Of a DNA stretch of 64,000 nt, positions 32,658 through 42,296 are shown one piece after another. The stretch's first letter is position 1. The number at the start of each line of letters is the position of its first letter. The position numbers and the translations under genes are program-made. Source of the stretch: Trichosporon coremiiforme (Eukaryota; Basidiomycota; Tremellomycetes; Trichosporonales; Trichosporonaceae); the NCBI GenBank assembly GCA_039545355.1, contig BCJJ01000004.1, positions 2,002,801-2,066,800 of the forward strand, given 5' to 3'. The notes under the pieces are model-generated. The model saw only the letters and a program-made list of their open reading frames with translations. It did no database searches and was not told the DNA's origin.

Positions 32658-33417
32658 GTCGGCTCGGTATCAATGTCTAACGAAAGCTGGGGCGCGTAAG
32701 TGACTGAAATCAACCGGCTGTGCAAAGCAAGCAACTCACCGATTCAACCTGGTCGGGTCAAATAGTGTCGTTGTTTCGTGCCCGCTAACACATCTCACCT
32801 CTGCGTCTTATATGCGTCGGTCGACGATCAGTCATCTGGCGCGGCGGCTCCGTGATTCCTCCCACAGCCCATGAGACCTATTCGTTGCAAGCTTCTCGTG
32901 TGCTCCGAGCACTCAACACCGGCCCTCACATTCAGGCGAAAGGAGACCCGATGTCAAGCGAGCTCAACTCCTCTGACACGAACATCCCGGTTAGGGTCAC
33001 TGTTAGCCTTGGGCTGCGGTAGACCGTTCGCTTACGAAGATATCGGCGCAGCCGTTAGATAGATCGTATAGGCCGTCCACCAGGTACGTTGAACGTTAGT
33101 CGCTAGCCCACGGACGTCGGCGACATCGGCACATGTGTTGGGAGCGCCCACCCCACAAGCGACAGTGCACCATGTGCTGCGGTGACGTGATCCAGGAGTG
33201 GCTACAGGGACGGTCCTGCAAATCTTTCCGCTTAGCGGCGTCCTCAAAATGATAGTGCACTACTCATTACATGACGACGAGCTATAGTTACGAACGACAC
33301 GATATCCTAGATCAACCATTCTGTCCGGATTGCAGCAGCGATGCCTCCACTGGCCGTCCTCCGTCCAAAGCGCACCGCCAGTGCTCCGCTGTTCAACTCC
33401 GTCGCGTTCCTCCTGCT
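32658..33417. other. Intergenic gap
   Basis: 0.76 kb without a supported gene. It holds the upstream region of the minus-strand gene at 32657 and the 3' flank of the minus-strand gene at 34152. Confidence 0.55.
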
Positions 33418-34152
33418 TCAGTCTCCGGGCCAGTCTCTCCGATGCCCGGCGAGATGGTTTTGCTCCCAGTAGAAGAGGAGCACGGTGTGCCTGACCCTAT
33501 CCTCAAGCCAGGTACGCAGTTTGAGCCTAAGCTCGTCCGTCTCCCCCGTTCCTAGCGGAAAGTGCATCGGCCCTGGGACAGAGACGGCCCTGTCGCCGCG
33601 CTCCCCAAACGTCCAACTTAACCCACGCTCCGGCATGTGGATGTGGACGTAGGAGCCGTAATCGTCGTTCAAGCCGCAGCAGTCGCAAGATCGGCCGGTC
33701 CACATCGGCGCCCCGTCCTGTCTAGGCGGGGGAGTAGGAGGGTCTCGTGGGGCCGCCGGTCTCTGTCCAAGCAAAGGGAGCGATGCTCGAAGAGGGCGCT
33801 GCGCATCGAAGGTGCTCAGAGCACGGCGGATGGCGTCGGTGACCTTTGTCGCGAGCATGTGCTGGCGCCTCTTCACGTTCAGCGACACCGTGTGCGGCTG
33901 ATCAGCAACTGTCCTCGCTGCCAGCATCGCAGAGTCCTCCGAGTAGTCGAGCCACAACCGGTCTGTGGACGGGCCGAAAGTGAAGCAGTCCCCAAAGTCT
34001 ACGTCGTGGACATGGCAGAACGATTTGCGTGGAAAGCGCTCATGCCACCAGCACAACTCGCATTCGACGGGGGCATCAGAGTACCCGGCGGCGGATAGGC
34101 TGGGGACGTCGTCAGGTTCGCCGAAGTCAATCTGCCCCGGCCGGCGCGACAT
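33418..34152 (-). CDS. Cys/His-rich unknown protein, paralogue A
   Basis: 244 residues from the ATG at 34152. The frame is open a few codons further up, but without an ATG. Module 1 has the pattern C-x2-C-x2-H-x9-H-x-H-x6-C (C31, C34, H37, H47, H49, C56) and continues to a helix near 95-111. Module 2 starts MWTGRSCDCC and has C156, C159, H170 and H172. A Pro-rich linker (about 131-148) separates them. The plus-strand neighbour at 34863 has the same two modules with the same spacing in module 1. The layout suggests metal binding. No signal peptide, no known family, function unknown. Confidence 0.72.
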   Translation of the reverse strand: MSRRPGQIDFGEPDDVPSLSAAGYSDAPVECELCWWHERFPRKSFCHVHDVDFGDCFTFGPSTDRLWLDYSEDSAMLAARTVADQPHTVSLNVKRRQHMLATKVTDAIRRALSTFDAQRPLRASLPLLGQRPAAPRDPPTPPPRQDGAPMWTGRSCDCCGLNDDYGSYVHIHMPERGLSWTFGERGDRAVSVPGPMHFPLGTGETDELRLKLRTWLEDRVRHTVLLFYWEQNHLAGHRRDWPGD

Positions 34153-34862
34153 GTCCGACCTAGTTGATGGTGCGAACACGTCCGTGGTACCAGATGCTAC
34201 GTTAAAACGGGTTTGAAAGATTGAAGAGCCTCGCTGACATCACCTAAGCGATGGGCGTTGCGACGGCGGCTACTGTCTCATAGTCGGCGTAGCGTCCTGC
34301 TTAGAAACGCTTCCGCTACGACGGACGAAACAATCGGCAATGACGTCGTACACAAACTATCAAACCCCTTCGTATCTAAGGATCGCATGATCTCTGGTTG
34401 GACCGAGCGGGCTCCGAGGACGTTGAACACAAACCCATGCATACCAGTGCAGATGACAGTACGATCTGAAGGGCTCGCGAAGGGGCTTCGTCGCTTGGCG
34501 AATAGCACGTCAAGGATGGGGAGGTTGCAGTCTCCAAAGCAATTGGCCCCTCTGCCTTCGGTCGTGAGGTCCCCGCGAAGAGACTACTCAGTTGTGTTTC
34601 GTCATCCGGCTCACGAGATAGCAGGATGGTCATGTCAGCCAGGTACGGAATCTCGTAACCGCCATCTCGGCCCGCTTGCCGGCTTGTGCTGACTGCTGGT
34701 TGGTCAGCTCCGTCCTAGCCTCCGTCACGCACAGCGCCGTCGACCGCCCGTGCTGTGCATGCAGCACGGTGATTTACACCAGCCGTCTAGGATCCGGGTG
34801 TAGGACATCTACACAAACAATGGCGGCTTTGCAGCATCTCACTTGAGAGCCCCCCATCGTCC
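34153..34862. other. Divergent spacer between the Cys/His-rich paralogues
   Basis: 0.7 kb, shared 5' flank of the two divergent paralogues. No motif or coding frame of note. Confidence 0.55.
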
Positions 34863-35921
34863 ATGGACAACAGCCAGTCAAGCGTTGCCGAGGACGCCGC
34901 CAACTCCCTTCAGCCAGGGAGCGCACACAACGCCCCTGGCGCACAGGGCAGCTCGTCAGAATTGCCAGAGCCCGCGACACCTCCAGCGGCTTGTGAACTA
35001 TGCCAGCTGCACCGCACTTTCACTGGCAAGACATGGATCCATGTGCACATGATCCAGAGGCGGGACTGCTTCACGATCATGCTCGGAGACGACGGGATGC
35101 CATACTACGGACGGATCCTGGATCAGGGCGCAGTGCTGCAGCACCAGGCGGAGCCCGAGAGCGACGTACGGAGGCGGATCAAAGTCGCCCAGCACTTCAA
35201 GATGTACCGCCGAATTGACGCTGCTATCCGCGAAGTCGATCCAAGGCTATCCTTATCGTCCCGCTTCCCCGACTTCTTCTTGTCTCCGCCGATCCCCAAA
35301 CAAAGCTTCGAGACAGTCGCCATCACAGCTCTTCCGGCGGACTTCCTTCCAGGCGGGTTTCGACTCTTCACGAAGCTGGCTGACCTTCCAGCCGCCGAGT
35401 CATGCCCATTGATACCTCCAGCCGTACCTGTGTCATCGACGCCGCCTTCAGAAGCAGAGGAAACGCCACGCAAACCGGATTCGGGGTCGGAGGTCCCTGC
35501 TGCAGCGGGGTCCGAGCGGCAGGGACGAGGCGGCAAGGCGTTGATCTGGACCGGCCAAATCTGCTCGCAGTGCATCCGGGACGAGAGGGAAACGCAGTTC
35601 AGGTCCTTCGCACACATCCACAGTCCCGGGCTTCTGATCTGCACCTCCTGCGAGCTGAAGCCGCCCTTCAAGCGTGTCTGCCATGGCTGCCTTGGCTCGC
35701 CGGTCCATGGCCCTCACCCTGATTGCCCCGAGGGTTTAAGCTGTAGAGCTTGGCACCCCATACTCCGTGAGGGCAGGAGCTGCCCCGGCCACCGCACATA
35801 CCGCCCACCCCGAGACCATCTGTCCATCCGTGATAGGGAACGTCTGATGTTGCTGAGGGTACGCCTCTCGACTGCAATCAGGCGCGCGATTTATGACTCC
35901 TATCGGACGCAACGCGCGTAG
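34863..35921 (+). CDS. Cys/His-rich unknown protein, paralogue B
   Basis: 352 residues from the ATG at 34863. Module 1 is C44, C47, H50, H60, H62, C69, with exactly the spacing of paralogue A, followed by a matching QHFKMYRRIDAAIREV helix. A long Pro/Ser/Glu-rich linker runs from about 135 to 222. Module 2 begins LIWTGQICSQC (C234, C237) with H251 and H253. It then gains two CxxC pairs (C260/C263 and C273/C276) resembling a zinc ribbon, plus further Cys/His residues up to 310. This C-terminal extension is absent from paralogue A. Both share a terminal helix (RLRxxLxxAIRRAI-like). Likely a metal-binding protein of unknown role. Confidence 0.72.
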   Translation: MDNSQSSVAEDAANSLQPGSAHNAPGAQGSSSELPEPATPPAACELCQLHRTFTGKTWIHVHMIQRRDCFTIMLGDDGMPYYGRILDQGAVLQHQAEPESDVRRRIKVAQHFKMYRRIDAAIREVDPRLSLSSRFPDFFLSPPIPKQSFETVAITALPADFLPGGFRLFTKLADLPAAESCPLIPPAVPVSSTPPSEAEETPRKPDSGSEVPAAAGSERQGRGGKALIWTGQICSQCIRDERETQFRSFAHIHSPGLLICTSCELKPPFKRVCHGCLGSPVHGPHPDCPEGLSCRAWHPILREGRSCPGHRTYRPPRDHLSIRDRERLMLLRVRLSTAIRRAIYDSYRTQRA

Positions 35922-36609
35922 AGGGACGAACAGAGGGCCCAGGATCAGTCGGGGGTCGTGAGACTGCCTGTCCACTGCGTAGCTGCCCTCTGCATCCCGC
36001 ATGCCAACGCAGCACCGTCAGACTGATTCACTCTCGCCTGACCCCTGATGCATGCATCTACTCCGTATCGAAGCGAACAAGGCCGGAGACGATTTAACCA
36101 ATTGAGATGATGCAGTTGTGTTGCCTCGATACTTCGGCAACTTCTACCCATGGCCATTAATTCATCCCTTCCAATTCACCGAGATAGTCTGTCGAGTCTA
36201 CGTCTTCGTCTTGGACGACCTTGTGCACACATAATACACGCACTCCATCCCATCCTATGCAGAGATGCAAGAGGCAACAAGAGATGGCCAGTGTGGGGCG
36301 CGGCACCCACTGGGAGGAAAAGCAGCAACAGAGTTTGAGGCACAGGAACGCGCGCATCGAAACGATGCTTGACTTTGTACGAAACAGCTAAGTGATGATG
36401 TTTGGCACCACGAGGTCTGTGTCTGACGCCGACCAACGTCGTAAAGTTGATAACGTTATGATATGAGCCCGATTGGGGAATGGAGGCGGTCGGCGTACTA
36501 CATTATCGCACGAGGCGAATCAGAGCTTACAGGAGCTCCACAACATCAGCATGCTACATAAAGCTTGTGCTCTGCTCCACTCTTGAGGTTTCCTACAGCC
36601 CCAACGACC
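35922..36609. other. Intergenic gap
   Basis: 0.69 kb, 3' flank of paralogue B and promoter of the pepsin-like gene. A weak TATA-like acataaa lies near 36558. Confidence 0.5.
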
Positions 36610-38008
36610 ATGCTCTCTCTTCAACTACCGTGGCTCCTACTTCAGTCCGTCGCTGCCGACAGGATCCCCATCCGGCTCAGACAACGTGATGGCGCCGGGC
36701 TTCAAAGGCGCGGATACGGTGTGACGTGAGCAACTTCGCTTTCGAGGACTGACATCAGCGCCGAGAACAAGTACATCGACATGCAGTACATGGTGGAGAT
36801 CAAGGCTGGGTGCGTGGTCACTATACTGTGCTGACGGGAAGAACACCCTCGCAGAACATCGAGGCCCTGTTCAATATTCACACCCCAGTCATCTCCCTCG
36901 TCGGCCGGCCCAACTGGACAAACGACCCATTCGCTGATGACCCTGGTTTCCTAGGTGAAAAGAGCTCGACATTCAAGCGCCTCAATGAGTCCAGGGCGGC
37001 GGACACACTCACGTTTGGCAATAACACTGACACTGACGCTTTCAGTGGGTCATAAAGCTGCATCGGGCTGATAACAGATTACGACGATTCTGAATCCGGA
37101 GACACCGCAAACTGGGGAGCCGGCTGGGCCAAGGACGGCGAGCAGGAGTCCTTCCTGCACAAGGCTGCGGTCAACTGGACAGACAAGCGCATGGGTCTCT
37201 TCCTCAGTCGTCACCGCAGAGATCCCGGCAAGGAGCATTATGAAGGCAATTTGCCTAACTGGAAAGACAGCGAGCTCATGATCGAGTGAGTCGCTCAACT
37301 GGCAGCTACTTGCGCTGACCACAGCGGTATCAACAAGGACAAGTACACCGGCGACGTCCACGTTTACAAGATGGATCGGCAGCTCGCCCCGCAGTTTGGG
37401 TGGCACGTGCCCGTCCATAGCGTCACGGTGAATGGGAACAAGATTAATGCGGCCGGCAATGCTACCCACGCCGAGCTCTCGACGACCTGGAACTGGGTGT
37501 TGGCCCCTGAGGACGTCGTGCGGAGCATATACGCGGGGATTCCCGGCGCGAAGTTGCGGCCACCCCCAAGCAACCCCGGCAACCACACGTGGGTGTTCCC
37601 CTGCGAGAACGTCCCGAACATCAGCCTATCCATCAACATCGGCGGCGACGAGTACCCAATGGCTGCGGTCGACATGGTCCGGGCCTTGGATGAAGGCCAT
37701 CCGCACGGCGAAGGTTTCACAGCGGGTGCTACTCCTGCTACTGGGTCATGCATAGGGCTCTTCCGCAGCAAGTGAGTTCATGCCCGGCCGCTCTGACATT
37801 CAGCAACTACAACGGGACGGGCTGGCTGCTCGGAACTGGCTTCCTAAAGAACGTGTACACTGTGTTCGACTTTGAGACGCCCGCGGTCGGCTTCGCCAAG
37901 CTCTCGGACAAGGCGCAGCCAGACGTGAAGCCGAGCGGGGCAGGGACGACGAGGGCGTTGTCGGGCGCCGTCTTGGCCATGGCCCTGGCAGTCGGCTGCC
38001 TGTGGTAA
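36610..38008 (+). CDS. Pepsin-fold protein lacking both catalytic Asp; probable GPI-anchored pseudo-protease
   Basis: Six exons: 36610-36725, 36759-36809, 36842-37044, 37078-37285, 37325-37771 and 37804-38008. The five introns are 32-39 nt, each with a TGA(C/T)-type branch site and AG end, and together they give one continuous 409-residue frame. Residues 1-16 are a signal peptide. The A1 protease layout is clear (VEIKAGTPSQNIEALF at 51-66, and WLLGTGFLKNVYTVFDF...VGFAKL near the end). However, the first catalytic motif DTGS is replaced by N67-I-H-T and the second, in HAELSTTWNWVLAP, has Ser245 where Asp is expected. It should therefore be inactive as a protease. A hydrophobic C-terminus after a Pro/Gly/Thr stretch suggests a GPI anchor. 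A second copy lies at the right edge of the window. Confidence 0.82.
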
Positions 38009-38307
38009 AGTAAGTATGTGTTTGAACTGCTATGACCCCTCAGACTGCAATGCGAACGTGAAGTGAAGTTGTGAGCGGAAGCGGAATCACGCGGTCCATT
38101 CTGTTGGTGGAACAGTTGACCCTGACAGATCTGCAATGTAATCTCGGCGTTCAAGGGTTATCACGACAATGTGACTCACCTGACTAACCTACCCTCCAGA
38201 CGAGTTCTGTCCGAAGCCACGCCACAAGCCCTCACTCAGTATTTTGACAATAGTACACTGCAATGTTTATAGATCTGCGGATGAAATGATCCCTGTCCGT
38301 GGTCCCA

Positions 38308-40551
38308 TCAACCAGTGCTCGACCCATTAACAACAGCTGCCCACTCCTCCCAATCATCGTACAACCTACTTCGCCTCCCCGGCCCAATCACCCCCGGATC
38401 CGTCCCCCTGCAGAGTTCCTCCCACTCCCCCGGCCTCTTGAAGCTCCTCACCTTCTCCGGCCCCACGACCACAGCGGCCATCTTGCCGCTCGCAAGGTGC
38501 CACCCAATGTGGCAGTGCAACGGCCACACGCCTGGCGTATTGAGCGGAATGCGAATGATGGCGTAGCTCCACTGCCCGACCATGAGTGTGTCGCGGCGGA
38601 TGGCGTTGTGCGTCTTCTTCCGGATGAAGGGGAGCGAGAGGCGGCCGACGCGCCCCACGCCGCGCGCGATGATGTAGAAGGGATGCCCGTGCAGGTGGAA
38701 CGGATGTCCGATTGGCGGGGGGTCGAGCACGTTCAGCACAATGTCGGCTGATCCCCCGTCGGCCGTGAAAGTGACGGCGGCGACTTCGCTCCGCCCCCCA
38801 ATGCTGAGGCCGTCCATCACCCGCCGCAGCAGGGGGTTGTTGATGTAGTTCTTGTACATGATGCCATTCATGCCGAACCCGATCATGGGCGTGTGTTTCG
38901 TGGGATGGACGAAGACGCCAAACAGCGCGTCGAGGATCCAGTTCTGCCGCGCGTTGCCCGGCACTTCGTTCGGGATGAGGGGCTGCAGGTCCTCCTCCTC
39001 ATCCAGGTCGCGGCAGAAGGCGATGTTGGGGATCTTCAGATTCGACCACTGCTGGGTCTCTGGATGCTTTCGCTCGGAACCCGCGGGTACGTTGCCCGAG
39101 GAATCGGTGTAGCGCAGGATGCCGTGCCCGTTCACGGTAGCGAGGGGGTTGATGCAGTACGTGCCCACCCTGGCGCGCATCCAGAATGCGTCGCCGGGCG
39201 CACCCTTGTCGGCAGTGACGATGACGGAGTACCGCTGCCCGCTTCCCACGGGGATTTCAGTGAGTTCGAGCGGCTTGACGGGTAAGTCGTCCGCCTCGAT
39301 GACGCGGAGCATGTGTCCGTCTACGCTGAAGCGGATCAGAGCCTGGCCGCCATGGTTGATCAGGCGGAGGCGATACCTCTTCCCGCGCTGTATGCGGATC
39401 TCGGCCGGCTCGTTGACACCGCACGGCACGCCGCGCTGCGCTCCAGCACAGTTGCACTGTCCTATCCCATTGATCAACGCTGCGTCCGGCTCAGCCACGA
39501 AGGGGATGCCGCGGTACGGCTTGAGGAGGTTCTCCTCCTCGGCGATGATGACTTCGCTCTGGTCATTCATCCAGTCGGACAGGTACACGACGCGGTCCTC
39601 GTCATAGTCAACCCCTTGCTTCAGCGGGTCGTCGCGGCTGTGGATCACGATGCCGCCCACGAGCCCGTCGGCGAGTGTGTTCCCATAGTGCGAGTGGTAC
39701 CAGTACGTCCCCGCCTCGTGCACCGTGGACCACTCGTAGGTGAACTCGCCGCCAGTCGGGATGGGACACTGCGAGATCCCAGGCACGCCGTCCATGTGAT
39801 TCGTCCCGTTTTGGCGGATGCCGTGCCAGTGGATTGCCTGCGGATGGTCGAGATTGTTGCGTACGCGGATGCGTACCAGGTCGCCCTGGTTCGCCTCGAT
39901 CAGGGGGCCGGGGAAGTGGTTGTTGATCACGGCCATGCGGCGGAGGTATCCCGACGGCCAGCCGGCCGCATACGTCAGGTTGAACTCGTACGCCCTAACC
40001 TGGGGCCGCTGGTTGACCGCCTCTGGCGTCCCGAGCGAGGCAGTGAAGATCGAGGGGTTCACCTGGATCGTCTGAGTTGGGATAGGGGCTTGCGAGTAGG
40101 AGAAGAACGCTCCCCAGGCTGGGAAAGCGGGACCCTTGAACGGCACAGGCAGCGGCATGCTGTAGAACTGCGAGCCGGTCACCTTTGGCAGCGGCGCTGA
40201 GTTGGGCACCGTCGGCGCGGCGCCACCCGTCAGAGTTGGGTAGCCCGTTGGTGCGGTCGTCGCTGCAGAGGCGCCCATGGCCCCCAGCGAGGCTGCTGCT
40301 GCTCGAAGTGCGCTCGACTGGGTGCCAGACAGCGAGAGCGATGGTGTGCCGGAGCCGGCGGCGGTGACCGACGGGGAGGCGTCATTGCTGCTGCCCGGTG
40401 AAGGAGGGGGTGTGGTGTCGGTAAATGCTAATGGTGGCGAGCTGGCGTTGTCGATGAGGGTGATGGACGAAGCTTCTGTGTCTGAGTTGGACTGCAGAAG
40501 TTGAGGGAGAGCGTTAACGATGCCAATGAGGGCGAACAGCGATAACCGCAT
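38308..40551 (-). CDS. Secreted multicopper oxidase (laccase/ferroxidase type)
   Basis: 747 residues from the ATG at 40551, single exon. Residues 1-15 are a signal peptide. Residues 16-125 are a Ser/Thr/Pro/Ala-rich extension not usual in laccases. Three cupredoxin domains follow. Copper motifs are IHWHG (241-244), WYHSHYG (H286, H288), HPFHLHGH (616-623) and HCHIGWH (679-685, with C680 as type 1 copper ligand). It should oxidise phenols or metals with oxygen outside the cell. The substrate cannot be told from sequence. The residue at the usual axial position of type 1 copper, five after the last motif His, is Lys690, followed by Met691, where Phe, Leu or Met is normal. No C-terminal membrane helix, so it is not a Fet3-type anchored ferroxidase. 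Confidence 0.9.
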   Translation of the reverse strand: MRLSLFALIGIVNALPQLLQSNSDTEASSITLIDNASSPPLAFTDTTPPPSPGSSNDASPSVTAAGSGTPSLSLSGTQSSALRAAAASLGAMGASAATTAPTGYPTLTGGAAPTVPNSAPLPKVTGSQFYSMPLPVPFKGPAFPAWGAFFSYSQAPIPTQTIQVNPSIFTASLGTPEAVNQRPQVRAYEFNLTYAAGWPSGYLRRMAVINNHFPGPLIEANQGDLVRIRVRNNLDHPQAIHWHGIRQNGTNHMDGVPGISQCPIPTGGEFTYEWSTVHEAGTYWYHSHYGNTLADGLVGGIVIHSRDDPLKQGVDYDEDRVVYLSDWMNDQSEVIIAEEENLLKPYRGIPFVAEPDAALINGIGQCNCAGAQRGVPCGVNEPAEIRIQRGKRYRLRLINHGGQALIRFSVDGHMLRVIEADDLPVKPLELTEIPVGSGQRYSVIVTADKGAPGDAFWMRARVGTYCINPLATVNGHGILRYTDSSGNVPAGSERKHPETQQWSNLKIPNIAFCRDLDEEEDLQPLIPNEVPGNARQNWILDALFGVFVHPTKHTPMIGFGMNGIMYKNYINNPLLRRVMDGLSIGGRSEVAAVTFTADGGSADIVLNVLDPPPIGHPFHLHGHPFYIIARGVGRVGRLSLPFIRKKTHNAIRRDTLMVGQWSYAIIRIPLNTPGVWPLHCHIGWHLASGKMAAVVVGPEKVRSFKRPGEWEELCRGTDPGVIGPGRRSRLYDDWEEWAAVVNGSSTG

Positions 40552-40629
40552 CGTCACCCGTTTCGATCGTTCCTGTCGAACCTTGATAGAGGGATGAGAT
40601 GACGGTTGGGACTTATCTCGTAGCGACCA

Positions 40630-40636
40630 TTATAAG
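40630..40636 (-). promoter_or_regulatory. TATA-like element of the multicopper oxidase gene
   Basis: The minus strand reads CTTATAA about 80 nt upstream of the ATG at 40551. Confidence 0.35.
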
Positions 40637-42242
40637 AGACGCCTACACGTCGCCACGGCTCGCGACCCCATCATGATATACACACAGAGAAGGGTGCGAA
40701 GGGGAAGGCACGAGCGCGAGCGTGCGACGGCAAGAAGCGTACGCAGGTGACACACACACAGAAGCGTGCAGATGCAAGGCACCCGCCAACGGTTGCCTCC
40801 TCCAACGGATCGTGGACATTCTTGGGTCGCGACAGACGCAGCGGGAGGACAAGGTTCGGTCGCGGCGCGGTGCAGTTGTCGGAGGGTCTGTCGGGTTCCA
40901 ACAGAGTTGCCGGCGACAGGGATCGGCCCGTTTCCTGCAGCTTCATCCAGCAGTGGTGCATGTGACATCGGACAGGGAGCGGGCAAGATCTCGTCCTGAG
41001 AAAGAACAGGTGTGAGGGGTACGCCTCCGAGAAGAACACCCTCATTCCCCGATGCGAGGCCTAGATGAGGCTGTGCCGAGTGACTTGCGACATGTCCCCT
41101 AGCGTCAGACGTTTGGGTGCGCTGGGTGCGAGGGAGCCGCACGTGAGCTGTGTCAGTCTACCGTTCCGGCGTAGTGGTGTCAATGAAAGTCTTAATGAAT
41201 GCAGACTGGTTGATCTGGAGCACCAGCGCGATGTAAGTAAGGTCGGCAGTCCGGTACTAGGACGAACAGTAAGGGCCGTGACGAAGAAGCCGTCGCAGTA
41301 TGAAGTTCGCAGACATCAATTCTAGGAGCCGAAGCCGGGTGGGTCAACATACCCCATAGCTGGACCGTTGATGAGCGTCCGTTCCTTGGACTCTGCGTGC
41401 GACAGCATGTTCGGGGACCTTAGTCGTGAACCTGAGTCGAGAGCAGGCTGCGAAAGTGCGGGAGGGGCAGAGGGGAATAGGGGCAAAGACGACAAGGGAT
41501 GAGATAGGGTCAATGGTGTCAGTTGGACCAGTCACGTGACATTAACGGATATCCGTGGCATTGGTACTCGGGAATCGGTAAGTTGCATTGCACGTCCTTG
41601 AGATCTCCTCAGACGCCCAGACGCTCAGACACGGCTGCAAGTCAGTCCGCTCGTCCGAGTTATCCGTGCAGATAAGGACTTTGTCTATCCGGATCAGGGT
41701 TGGGAGCACATTCCGGTACCATTGACTTCCCCCGCACTTCCCCGGATCCCCGCTTGGCCCCGGGGCGCAAGATATCGGAAGTGCGGTCCGTGCCCAGTCT
41801 GGACACTCATGTGCACGCGGAGAAGAGTTGTTCGTGCACACGAGTAGCGCATACTCGAGTGTGTGCCGCGGGAGCATGGCAGACTGAGTGGTCGCGAACT
41901 TCGAATGGTGGTCAAGTGTACCGTTGGTGGGCAGGGTGACTGAGCAGATCGTGCGGTGGTCGCCGCCGCTTCTTGCTACGACGCCATCAACGGTCACCTC
42001 TTCCAACGGTCAACCACCTCTGCACCATCAGTCAACCCCTACACAGCATGCACTCTGAATACGATGCATGCACAAGCCTGTTCAGCGGACACCCCGATGC
42101 AAGCTGCGCAAGTCGTATGCTTGACGGCTCCGGCATGGCCCTAATCTCGGTGAGCTGCTCTCGGCCGTTGAGGATTGCCGACGACACTCGGAATTCGGCA
42201 AACTCCGACCTGGCGCCATCCGCACACTCCGCATCCCCGCGG

Positions 42243-42248
42243 TATATA
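42243..42248 (+). promoter_or_regulatory. TATA box of the acetoacetyl-CoA synthetase gene
   Basis: TATATA 54 nt upstream of the ATG at 42297. Confidence 0.5.
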
Positions 42249-42296
42249 TCCTCTCGCGACTCCCTCTAGTCGTCCACACTTCACGACTCTAACACC

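Larger units (their letters stand above)
40552..42296. other. Divergent intergenic region, 1.7 kb
   Basis: The region lies between the oxidase and the acetoacetyl-CoA synthetase genes. One Cys-containing frame on the minus strand (41542-42006) has no ATG at its start and no signal peptide, and was not accepted. Otherwise nothing. Confidence 0.5.

Noticed and set aside
41542..42006. 154-codon minus-strand frame with eight Cys
   Set aside because: It has no ATG at or near its start, no signal peptide, and sits in a divergent promoter region. Could be reconsidered if transcripts appear.
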